Origin: Allocatelliglobosispora scoriae
GTDB lineage: Bacteria > Actinomycetota > Actinomycetes > Mycobacteriales > Micromonosporaceae
Assembly: GCF_014204945.1 (NCBI RefSeq)
Contig: NZ_JACHMN010000003.1
Location: 2,542,001-2,606,000 of the forward strand
DNA: 64,000 bases
Direction: 5' to 3'
Made by a program: the position numbers and the translations under genes. Under the pieces are notes generated by a model. That model was given only the letters and a program-made list of their open reading frames with translations. It had not been told where the DNA came from and made no database searches. How positions within the stretch are numbered: position 1 is the stretch's first letter; every line of letters begins with the position of its first letter. Positions 17,510-26,700 of this stretch are shown here, piece by piece.

Positions 17510-20500
17510 ACTCCCGTCGCGTGCTCACCGTCTCGCCGACGGAACCCGGCTGCCACCGGCGCATCTCCGACGCCCTCGCGGTGGCCGAGAGCGGCACCAT
17601 CATCAACGTCCTGCCCGGCGAGTACGCCGAGACCCTCCGCCTCGCCGTCCCCGTCACGATCACGGCCCGCGACGGCCGGGGCAGTGTGCTCATCGTCCCG
17701 GTCGAGGGCCACGGCGTGCTGATGCAGACCGAGACCGCCACCCTCGCCGGCCTCGTCATCCGGCACCGCGACGACAAACTCGCCACCGTCGACATCGGCT
17801 CGGGCCGGTTGCGGCTGGACAACTGCGCCCTGACGGCGGAGGCGCCGACGGCGGTCTTCGTCCGCAATGGAGCGTCGGTCGTCCTCGCCGACTGCGCGAT
17901 CACCAACTCCGTCGGGGCCGGTGTCATCGCGGTCGAGGAGGCGTCGGGCTCGGTGGAGCGCTGCTCGATCGGCCCGGTCGGCACCTCGGGCGTGGTGCTG
18001 CGCGGCGGCGCCGACCTCGCCGTCCGCGACTGCGTCATCACCGGCGCGCAGGGCAACGGGGTCTGCAGCACCGACGGGGCCAAGGGCGTGGTGCAGCGCT
18101 GCGAGATCTCCCGCACCGGCGGCCCGGCCGTGGTGCTGGAGAAGCTCGCCACGACCCGCCTGTCCGGAGTCCGGATCCACGACACCTCCGACGTCGGGGT
18201 CTACCTCGCGGGCGGGCGGACCACGATCGACGGATGTGAGATCACCGAGACCGCCGGCGACGGGATCCTCGTCGCCGAGGGCGCCGACCCGGTGGTGAGC
18301 GCGGCCCGGGTGAGCCGCACCCGGGGCCACGCGATCCGGTTCATCGGCCGGTCCCGGGGCACCTTCGACCAGTGCGAGGTCCGCGACACCCCGGTCACCG
18401 GGATCTGGGTCGGCGGCGGCAGCGACCCGACCTTCACCGGGCTGCGGCTGCGCGACTGCGCCGACGCTTCGCTGCTGGTGAGCGACGGTGCCACCGGCAC
18501 CTTCGACGACGTGGAGATCCACCATTCGCGCCAGCACGGCGTCCGGGTGGCGTCGGGGGCGAACCCGCTGCTGCGCAAGCTGACCATCACCGGGTGCCAC
18601 GGCCACGGGATCGTCGTCGCGGAGAACGGGCGCGGGCGGGTGCACGGCGCGACGATCACCGACACCCGCTTCGCCAGCGTACGCAGTCTCGACGGCGGCA
18701 GCCCCGAACTCGTCGAGGTCAGCCTCGGCGGGAGCGGCGACGTGGGCGTACTCGTCGGGGGGCAGGGGCGCTGCGCGCTGCGCGACTGCGAGATCTTCGA
18801 GGCGCGGGCGGGCGGCGCCGCGATCGAGGACGGCGGCGAGCTGACCCTCGTCGGCTCGACGGTCCGCGACTGCGGCGGCGACGGGGTGCGCTTCGCCCAG
18901 GGTGCCCGTGGCGAGCTGCGCTCCTGCGAGATCCGCGGCAACGAGGCCGACGGCGTCTGCGTCGACAGCGACCAGCCGATCGTCATCCGCGACTGCGTCG
19001 TCACCGGCAACGGCGGCGCCGGGCTCAGCCAGGCGGTTCCCGGCCCCCGGCTCAGCGTGGAGAACCTCCGCAGCGAGGAGAACGAGTCCGACGACGAGTA
19101 CGGCCCCGGCGCCCGCGCCACCAGCCGGGGAACGGGCGCCACCGGCCACGCGAAGCCGAAGCGGGTCACCGGCGAGCTGGAGTCGACCGAGGCGCTCCTG
19201 GCGCAGCTGCAGCTCCTCGTCGGGCTCGCCTCCGCCAAGCGGGAGGTGTCCACGCTGGTCAACCTGCAGCAGCTCGCCCGCAAACGGGCGGCGGTGGGCC
19301 TGCCGAGCCCGCCGATGAGCCGCCACCTGATCTTCGCCGGGCCACCGGGTACCGGGAAGACGAGCGTCGCCCGGCTCTACGCCCGGATCCTCGCCTCGCT
19401 GGGCACCCTGCCCGTCGGCCACGTCGTCGAGGTGGCCCGGCAGGACCTGGTGGCGCAGTACGTCGGCGCGACCGCGATCAAGACGACGGAGAAGTTCACC
19501 GAGGCGCTCGGCGGCGTCCTGTTCATCGACGAGGCCTACACGCTCTCGGCGGACTCGGGCGGCTCCGGTGCGGATTTCGGCCGGGAGGCGATCGACACCC
19601 TGGTGAAGCTGATGGAGGACCACCGCGACGAGGTGATCGTGATCGCCGCGGGCTACTCGCACGAGATGCGCCAGTTCCTGCAGTCCAATCCGGGCCTGGC
19701 GAGCCGCTTCACGCGTACCGTCGAGTTCGACAGCTACACCCCCGAGGAGCTGGTCACGATCGTCGAGGGGTTCTGCAAGACCCATCAGTACACATTGGAG
19801 TACGGCACCCGGGCCGCGATCGAGCGCTACTTCGCCCGGATGCAGCGCGACGAGACCTTCGGCAACGCGCGCAGCGCCCGCAAGGTCTTCGAGGAGATGG
19901 TCGACCGGCAGGCCCAGCGGCTCTCCCAGGACTCGGCCACCTCGCCCGGCGAGCTCTCCAAGCTGCTGCCCGAGGACCTCGGCTCGGTGGCCGGGCCCGG
20001 CATCGGCACGACGGCGGGCACCACCAGCGCCGACCTGCCCGCGCTGATCGAGCAGCTCAACTCGATGGTCGGCCTGGCGTCGGTGAAGCGCGAGGTCACG
20101 GATCTGATCAACCTCATCGGTACGGCGGAGCGGCGCCGCCGGGCCGGACTGCCGGTGCCCAACCTCTCCCGGCACCTGATCTTCTCCGGAGCACCGGGCA
20201 CGGGCAAGACGACGGTCGCCAGGCTCTTCGGTCAGGTCCTCGCGGCTCTCGGGGTGCTCGCCAACGGCCAGCTCATCGAGGTGTCGCGGGGCGATCTCGT
20301 CGCCGAGTACATCGGACAGACGGCACGGCGTACCAAGGACGCCTTCGACCGGGCCCGCGGCGGCGTGCTCTTCATCGACGAGGCCTACGCCCTGACCCGG
20401 GGCGGTGGTGGCGGCGGGGACTTCGGCACGGAGGCGGTGGACACGCTGGTCAAGCTGATGGAGGACCACCGCGACGAGGTGGTGGTGATCGCGGCCGGCT

Positions 20501-20835
20501 ACGTCACCGAGATGCGGCACTTCCTCGCCGCGAACCCGGGCCTCGCGTCGCGCTTCTCTCGGCCGCTGGAGTTCGAGAACTACACCCCCGACGAGCTCGT
20601 CGTCATCTTCAACCAGCACGCCGAGACCGCCGGCTATGTCTGCACCCCCGCCACGCTCGCCGCCCTGACCAGGCACTTCGGTGCGATCGAGCGGGGTGCC
20701 GACTTCGGCAACGGCCGCTACGCCCGGCAGGTGCTCGACCGGATGGTGACCCGGCAGGCGGGCCGAACGATGGCCCTGCCGAATCCGTCTACGCAGGACC
20801 TGGCCGAACTTCTCCCGGAGGACCTGCAGCCATGA
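17506..20835 (+). CDS. Right-handed beta-helix protein fused to two EccA/CbxX AAA+ domains
   Basis: The 1,109-residue fusion starts at GTG 17506 (overlapping the previous TGA, GAGG 9 nt upstream). Residues about 15-515 are a pectate-lyase-type parallel beta-helix built from roughly 23-residue turns (GVVLRGGADLAVRDCVITGA pattern). Residues 560-820 and 850-1109 are two CbxX/CfxQ AAA+ domains. Walker A motifs are GPPGTGKTS (612) and GAPGTGKTT (895); Walker B motifs are VLFIDEAYTL and VLFIDEAYAL. EccA, the cytosolic ESX ATPase, normally has TPRs plus one such domain; here the TPR is replaced by a beta-helix and the AAA is doubled. Probably the EccA equivalent. No signal peptide. Confidence 0.88.
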   Translation: MNSRRVLTVSPTEPGCHRRISDALAVAESGTIINVLPGEYAETLRLAVPVTITARDGRGSVLIVPVEGHGVLMQTETATLAGLVIRHRDDKLATVDIGSGRLRLDNCALTAEAPTAVFVRNGASVVLADCAITNSVGAGVIAVEEASGSVERCSIGPVGTSGVVLRGGADLAVRDCVITGAQGNGVCSTDGAKGVVQRCEISRTGGPAVVLEKLATTRLSGVRIHDTSDVGVYLAGGRTTIDGCEITETAGDGILVAEGADPVVSAARVSRTRGHAIRFIGRSRGTFDQCEVRDTPVTGIWVGGGSDPTFTGLRLRDCADASLLVSDGATGTFDDVEIHHSRQHGVRVASGANPLLRKLTITGCHGHGIVVAENGRGRVHGATITDTRFASVRSLDGGSPELVEVSLGGSGDVGVLVGGQGRCALRDCEIFEARAGGAAIEDGGELTLVGSTVRDCGGDGVRFAQGARGELRSCEIRGNEADGVCVDSDQPIVIRDCVVTGNGGAGLSQAVPGPRLSVENLRSEENESDDEYGPGARATSRGTGATGHAKPKRVTGELESTEALLAQLQLLVGLASAKREVSTLVNLQQLARKRAAVGLPSPPMSRHLIFAGPPGTGKTSVARLYARILASLGTLPVGHVVEVARQDLVAQYVGATAIKTTEKFTEALGGVLFIDEAYTLSADSGGSGADFGREAIDTLVKLMEDHRDEVIVIAAGYSHEMRQFLQSNPGLASRFTRTVEFDSYTPEELVTIVEGFCKTHQYTLEYGTRAAIERYFARMQRDETFGNARSARKVFEEMVDRQAQRLSQDSATSPGELSKLLPEDLGSVAGPGIGTTAGTTSADLPALIEQLNSMVGLASVKREVTDLINLIGTAERRRRAGLPVPNLSRHLIFSGAPGTGKTTVARLFGQVLAALGVLANGQLIEVSRGDLVAEYIGQTARRTKDAFDRARGGVLFIDEAYALTRGGGGGGDFGTEAVDTLVKLMEDHRDEVVVIAAGYVTEMRHFLAANPGLASRFSRPLEFENYTPDELVVIFNQHAETAGYVCTPATLAALTRHFGAIERGADFGNGRYARQVLDRMVTRQAGRTMALPNPSTQDLAELLPEDLQP

Positions 20836-22544
20836 GGACAGCACCCGGCACCGAGGACGGCCAGCGGCTGCGTATCGAGGAGACCGGCGAGTCGCTCCTC
20901 GTCACGACCGGCGGCGCCCATCCGGCGGCGATGAAGGTGGCCCGGTCGCTGCCCGTCGAGCGGGACCGGCTCAACGTCGTCATGACCGACCCCGGGCTGG
21001 TCGGGCACCCCGAGCTCGCGCAGCGGCTGCGGCGCTGGGTGCCCGGCCGGGCCGACTCGATGCGCCTGATCGCGCCGTGCGCGGCGAGCCCCGGCCCCAC
21101 CGGCACGATCCCGGCGCAGCGCCTCGGCGACCTGCTCGACTGCGACGTCATCGCCCCGGTGGGGGAGTTCGTCGCGGTCCCCGGCGGGTCGCTCTTCGCC
21201 CTGGCGGGCAAGGACGCGGCGGGGAGTGGACAGTGGCTCCGCTTCCGGCAGGGGCGTCCCCCGGTGCCCGCCGGGCGACGGTTCCCGGCACCGGTGTGGG
21301 AGGTCGAGCTGGCCGAGTTCGTCGACCCCGGCATCCCGGAGCTGTCCATCGAGGAGATTCCGGCCGGGCTCTGGGTGCACTGGGCGCGGCTCGGCGGCGA
21401 CCGGCCGGACCCGAACGACCTCGCCTACTCCAGCCCCGTCGAGGCCGAGAGCGTCGTGCTGCTCGTGTCCCGCCCGGGTGACGCCCCGCTGCGCGCCTCG
21501 GACCTGCGGCGCGTCATCGAGGCCCTGCCCGCCCCGATCCTGGAACGCCTCGTCGTGGTCCCCTACGGCGACGACCCGGTCTCCGACGGCGCGCTCGGCG
21601 AGGTGATCGCCGCCGCCGCCGGACGGTCGGTTCGGGTGCGGACCGGGCTGCCGCTGCACCTCGCCGGTCGCGGGCAGCACATGGTGGCGGTCGGCGCCGA
21701 CGGCAGGCCGACGTGGATCCCCTTCGCCCGCGAGGTCGCCTGGCGGCCGCACGGCGGTTCGCGCCTGCTCGCCTGGACGGCACCGGTCGAGCAGCTCCTG
21801 CCGACCGGCCCCGGCCAGCTCATGCTCAACGAGCGGTGGATGGTGGAGGTGGTCGAGGCCGGGCTGTGGATCCGCGAGGCGCACCGCTCCGAGGGCGCCG
21901 GTGCGGTGCGTCGGCTGCCGCTGGACGCCGACCGCTGCACCGTGGTGATCGGCGTCGGTGACGCCGACCAGATCCAGCCGCCGTGGCGAGCCGTGGAACG
22001 CCTGCTCAAACAGCTTCCGCCCGATGCGCTGGCCCGGCTGCGGCTCGCCGTTCCGGCTGCGGCGGGGGAGTGGTTCGCGGTGGCGGTGACGCGGGGCTGC
22101 CGCAGCGTGCTCGACGGGGACGCGCCGGACGTGCTGACCCGCAGCGGGCGGCTGGTGCCGTGGACGACGGCGAGCGCGCCGGTCCCGCAGCACACCGTGC
22201 AGACCGCACCGGACACGGCGGAGCAGCCGGCCCCGAGCATCTCCGCTCCGGAGGCGCGCCGCCGCCGGAGCAAGGAGACCGAGCTGAGCTCGCTGCTGTC
22301 GTTTGTGGACCAGATCCGCCGGGCACCGGCCTGGGACGAGCTGCCGCCGGAGGGAGTGGCGGCACCGGGCTCGGCCGCACCGGGTGCTGCAGCGCAGGGC
22401 GTCGCGGTGCCGGGGGCGGCGGCCGGCGTACCCGACGAGGAGTGGTGGCAGGACACCGCGGAGCCGCGGGCCGCGACGGCCCGGACCGCCGAGCAGCCGG
22501 CCGCGCTCCTGCCGCAGCGCGCCGAGATCCACGAGGAGAAGTGA
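20832..22544 (+). CDS. Unknown protein of the secretion locus built from three similar alpha/beta modules
   Basis: The 570-residue protein is coupled to the AAA gene (ATGA). I recognise no family. Three segments align by eye: SLPVERDRLNVVMTDPG... ELAQRLRRW, SPVEAESVVLLVSRPGD... DLRRVIEALP and LPLDADRCTVVIGVGDA... AVERLLKQLPP. Each is followed by a beta-rich stretch with a W[IL]xF/W[VL]P pattern, so it appears to be a triplicated strand-helix module. Residues 450-570 are a Pro/Ala-rich, probably disordered tail (VAAPGSAAPGAAAQGVAVPG). No membrane segment. A cytosolic partner of the AAA protein is a reasonable guess, no more. Confidence 0.72.
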   Translation: MRTAPGTEDGQRLRIEETGESLLVTTGGAHPAAMKVARSLPVERDRLNVVMTDPGLVGHPELAQRLRRWVPGRADSMRLIAPCAASPGPTGTIPAQRLGDLLDCDVIAPVGEFVAVPGGSLFALAGKDAAGSGQWLRFRQGRPPVPAGRRFPAPVWEVELAEFVDPGIPELSIEEIPAGLWVHWARLGGDRPDPNDLAYSSPVEAESVVLLVSRPGDAPLRASDLRRVIEALPAPILERLVVVPYGDDPVSDGALGEVIAAAAGRSVRVRTGLPLHLAGRGQHMVAVGADGRPTWIPFAREVAWRPHGGSRLLAWTAPVEQLLPTGPGQLMLNERWMVEVVEAGLWIREAHRSEGAGAVRRLPLDADRCTVVIGVGDADQIQPPWRAVERLLKQLPPDALARLRLAVPAAAGEWFAVAVTRGCRSVLDGDAPDVLTRSGRLVPWTTASAPVPQHTVQTAPDTAEQPAPSISAPEARRRRSKETELSSLLSFVDQIRRAPAWDELPPEGVAAPGSAAPGAAAQGVAVPGAAAGVPDEEWWQDTAEPRAATARTAEQPAALLPQRAEIHEEK

Positions 22545-22549
22545 CGCGC

Positions 22550-23386
22550 ATGGCGACCTCCCGCACCCGCAACGGCCTCAGCGGCGGCCTGATCCTGGTC
22601 GTCGTGACCTCGGTCGTGCTCGTCATCGCGCTCGCGGTGGTGCTCGCGAACCGGCCCGGACCGCCGTCCGTCCCGGCGGGCCAGGCCGGACCGACGGCGG
22701 CGCCGACGAGCGCCGCGCCGTTCGAGCCGCTGCCGGGACTCAGCCCCGGCTGGGATCCGCTCACGCCCGACGCGCCGGTGGCGCCCTCCGATGATGACGA
22801 CGGCGGCGGCTACCCGACGGCGAGTGGTTCGCCCGGCCCGGTGCGGACCTCGCCGACCCCGCGGCCGGTACGCAGCACGGCCGCCGCGTTCACCGCCGTC
22901 GCGGGCAACGGCTGCGCCGAGACCGCCACCGCCGGAGCGTTCGCCTCCTTCACCGCCGGTGAGCCGGTGACGAACCTGGCGGGCGGCTGGACCGGGACGG
23001 GCTGCGCCGCCGGGCGCTTCTGGTCGGTGCCGATGTCGGGCGACGCGCAGCGCGACGACGAGTCCACCGCGGTCACCTGGTGGTTCAAGGTCGGCGGGGT
23101 CACGCAGGGGCGCTGCGAGGTGTGGGTCTTCATCCCGAAACCGGCGAAGGAGACCGAGGCGGCCGGAAAGCCGACGCACTACTACGTGACCCGGGGCCGG
23201 GGCTCGACGACGGTGGTGGGCCAGTTCACCGTCGACCAGCCCGACAGCCGGGGCGCGTGGGCGTTCGGCGGAACGTTCGCCCTCACCGGCGGACAGCTCG
23301 CCGTGGAGCTGGTCAACCGGGGCGCCGGCGCCGGGGGAGCCCGGCACGCGGCCGGGCAGGTGCAGATCGGGTGCTGGCCGTCATGA
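22550..23386 (+). CDS. Membrane-anchored extracellular protein with golvesin-C-like domain
   Basis: The 278-residue product has one N-terminal membrane helix (GLILVVVTSVVLVIALAVVLA), a Pro/Ser/Thr-rich stalk, and a beta-sandwich-like domain of about 150 residues with paired Cys and the motifs HYYVTRGRGSTTVVGQFTVDQ and FALTGGQLAVELVNRG. These resemble golvesin C-terminal/xanthan-lyase-like domains. The ATG at 22550 is chosen over GTG 22541 because GAGGAG is too close to the GTG. A paralogue lies at 39892-40830. Probably a cell-surface accessory of the secretion locus; ligand unknown. Confidence 0.7.
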   Translation: MATSRTRNGLSGGLILVVVTSVVLVIALAVVLANRPGPPSVPAGQAGPTAAPTSAAPFEPLPGLSPGWDPLTPDAPVAPSDDDDGGGYPTASGSPGPVRTSPTPRPVRSTAAAFTAVAGNGCAETATAGAFASFTAGEPVTNLAGGWTGTGCAAGRFWSVPMSGDAQRDDESTAVTWWFKVGGVTQGRCEVWVFIPKPAKETEAAGKPTHYYVTRGRGSTTVVGQFTVDQPDSRGAWAFGGTFALTGGQLAVELVNRGAGAGGARHAAGQVQIGCWPS

Positions 23387-23428
23387 GCAGCACTGAACCG
23401 ATCCGCCCGGCCGTCCGTAGTCCAGGGC

Positions 23429-23725
23429 ATGAGCGCTCTGATCATCATCGACGCCGATGCGTTGAACCGGGTCGCCGCGGAGCTGAAGGTGCCGGCCGAG
23501 ACCGTGCGCAGGGCGATCGAGGCCTTCAACGACACCATCGCGGGGATCGGTAAGCCGTGGGGCGACGACAAGCTCGGCAAGGAGTGGGCGAAGGTCTACA
23601 ACCCCGGCGTGCTCAGCGTGCAGGAGGGGTTCGACCAGATCGTCGACAGCCTGATCGGCCTCTCCGAGGACTTCAAGACGATGGCTAAGGCCTATCTCCA
23701 CGCCGAGCAGTCGAACACCAGGTGA
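23429..23725 (+). CDS. EsxF-like WXG-family partner of the giant secreted protein
   Basis: The 98-residue helical hairpin has the variant turn W-G-D-D-K-L-G-K-E-W and, at the extreme C-terminus, Y-L-H-A-E, a YxxxD/E export signal. In mycobacteria the CpnT toxin operon encodes EsxE/EsxF just before cpnT; the same order here (3-nt gap to the 3,691-residue protein with a CpnT-like head) supports a partner that delivers the giant to EccC. The ribosome site is weak. Confidence 0.82.
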   Translation: MSALIIIDADALNRVAAELKVPAETVRRAIEAFNDTIAGIGKPWGDDKLGKEWAKVYNPGVLSVQEGFDQIVDSLIGLSEDFKTMAKAYLHAEQSNTR

Positions 23726-23728
23726 CCC

Positions 23729-26700
23729 ATGTCGATCGCAGGTCCACCCGACGGTCTCAAGTGGCTGAGCTACGTCCTCGTCGGTGAGAACTGGCCGGAG
23801 GGCGACGAGGACGGCATGCGCGCGCTCGCGGCGGCGTGGCGGCAGCTCGGCAAGGACCTCGGGCCGCTGGAGGCGCAGCTCAACCAGGTGGTCAACACGC
23901 TGGTCGCGTCCGGCCAGGGACCGGCGCTGGACGCGGCGCGGCAATTCCTGGAGCAGATCAGCGGCGGTTCCAACGCGGTGCTGCCCAAGGTGTTCGAGTC
24001 GATCGACGGCGTCGCCGAGGGAGCCGAGAAGGTCGCCCTGGAGATCGAGTACACCAAGCTGATGATCATATTCATGGCCGCCTATCTGGCGATCCTGCTG
24101 GTCAAGCTGGCCTACGTCACCATCATGACCTGGGGTGCGGGGACGGCGCCCATCGTCGCACTGATCGAGACGGTCAAGCAGATGGCGCTGCGCCTGCTCA
24201 AGCAGCTCGCGCTCGCCATCATCAAGGGCGTCATCTTCATGGAGGTGCTGAACTTCGCGGTCCAGGCCTACCAGGCGCTCATCCTCAAGACCCGGCACGG
24301 CGTCGACTGGGACAAGACCCGCGACATGGCGCTGATCGGCGCGATCGGCGGCGTCCTCGGCTGGGCGCTCGGCTTCCTGCGCCACATCAAGATCCCGAAG
24401 TTCCAGCTCGGCACCGTCAAGTTCAAGGGCTTCGACACCTACAACATGGGCCTGGGCCGGGGCTCGGTCCGGGACTTCATCTTCTCCGCCTTCAAGAACT
24501 CCCAGGCCGAGGGCATCCCGGAGCTGATCGCCGGTGCCATCCACGAGGCCGGCGGCCCCGACTCCGGCATCCGCGCCGACTACGCGGGCGGTGTCATCTC
24601 CGGTGCCATCGAGGGCGTGGTCGAGCACGCGATCAAGGTCCGCGGCGGCCGCTACGCGCTGTTCAACTCCGGCCTCACCAATTTCCTCAACCACAAGCTC
24701 GTCTTCGACCTGCACTTCCCGGTGGCACCGCCGGTGCTGGACCTCGGCGCGACCGACCCCGGTCTCGCCGACCCGAAGCCGTCGCCCGGATCGTCGACCG
24801 ACGACCTGACGATCGCGAAGAGCTCGCCCGACTCCTCCACCGACGACCTCACCCTGAGCGGCACGACCGTCGTCGCCCTGGTGGGCACCGGCAACGGCAC
24901 CGGCGCCGTGCCCGCTTTGGCCGCACTCAAGGTCGGACCCGGCGCCCCGGCCCCCGTCCCAGGTGCGTCGTCGTCGCCGACCGCGACCGGCCGCTTCACC
25001 GAGAACCGGCCCGACGCACCCGTCCGGTCCATCGACAACACCACCGCCGACCAGGGGAGACTGTCGCGGGCCGCCTACTACCGCGAGCACAGCGAGGCCG
25101 ACCTCGACCACTTCTCGCGCAATCTCGACCAGGTCCTCGACACCCTGGACCTGCCCGCCGACGTGCGCGAGCACATGCACGAGCACTGGCTGGACCAGGC
25201 CCGGCAGGTCCACGACGACACCTACGCCCCGCTGCTGCTCGCCGAGGACCCGATCACCGGCCAGCCGATGTGGCAGGGCACCCCGGAGCACCTCACCGCC
25301 CGGCTCGACGCGATGGACCGCGCCTGGGACGGCTTCCTCGGCCAGGTCGACCTCACCGCCCAGCTCTCCACCACCGTCTCCGACACCGTCTGGTCCGGGG
25401 TCACCCTGGTCCAGGGTGTCGTGCAGGCCAACGTGGAGAGCCTGATCGAGGAGTGGACCGCCGCGCACCCCGACACCGCGCTCCCGGTGGCCGAGATCTA
25501 CGGCATGCGGGACCGGTTCGTCGCCCAGGCCCGCGTCGACCTGCTCACCGAGATCACGACCACCGCCGCCGGGCTCCCGCTGCCGGAGGCCGTCGTCCGC
25601 AAGCTCGCCACCGACCACGTCACCGACCGGGTACCGCTCCTGCCGCAGCAGGTCCGCGACGCCTTCACCCGGCTCGTCGAGCGCGGGACCGGCGGCGCCG
25701 AGGTCCCGATCGACCAGGTCTTCGCCGCTCCGACCACGACACCCGCGCCGACCCTGGCGCCGGTGGCCGCGACGGCTGCACCGAGCCCGGCCGCCCCACC
25801 GGAGCAGCTCCGGGCGCAGGCCGCCACCGCCCGTCCCGAGCCGCCGGCCCGGTCGCCGGTCCGGCCCGCAGCCGCCGCCGCGCTCCCCGTCACCTCCGGC
25901 CGATACCTTCCGGGTACGCTGACCGCCGCCACCGCCGAGCTCGAGACCGCAGCCGCCCTGCCGAGGTTCTCCTCGACGCACCCGGCCGGCGACTGGTTCA
26001 CGGTCACGGCGCACCTCGACCGCGCCACCGGCGGCATCCGGCTGGGCGACCGGGTGCTGACGGCCGAGGCGTTCGCCGCCGAGGTCCGCACCTGGCCGGA
26101 GTGGCGGGGCCGCCCGATCATCCTCGTCGTCTGCGGCGCCGCGCGGGCCGACACCGCCGCCCGGATCCGCGACGGGCTCGGCGTGGACGTCATCGCGGCC
26201 GACGCCGACGTCTGGTCCAGCACCGGCGGCCGGGTGTTCGCCGGTGCGTTCACGGTCACCGCCGCCGGTCTGAGCAAGGTCTACGAGGCGGGTGCCGCCT
26301 GGCAGCACTACACCGCCGAGACCGGCTCGGCGCCCGTCGCCCTCACCGCGGAGCTCGCCGAGTCGGTGGACCTGGCCAACCGGGGTGTGCCGGAACCCGC
26401 CACGCCACCGGTCGCCCGCCGGCACTGGACCGAGCGGTTCTCGCGGAGCCGCCGGATCAGCGGCGACCTGGCGAGCCGCGCCGTCACGGTCCGGCACGCG
26501 CTCGAACCCGGCACCGTCCTGCCGGGCACCTGGACGAGCTGGGAGGGCGGCCGCTACGGCCCGGTCACGATCAGGCGGATCCTGCCCGCCGGTGACAAGC
26601 GCAAGGGCGTGTCGGTCCTGACGACGGCCGACGGGCGGGCCGGTCTGCTCTTCGTCGGCACCGAGCTGACCGACGTACCGGTGCCGGACCAGGAGCTGCT

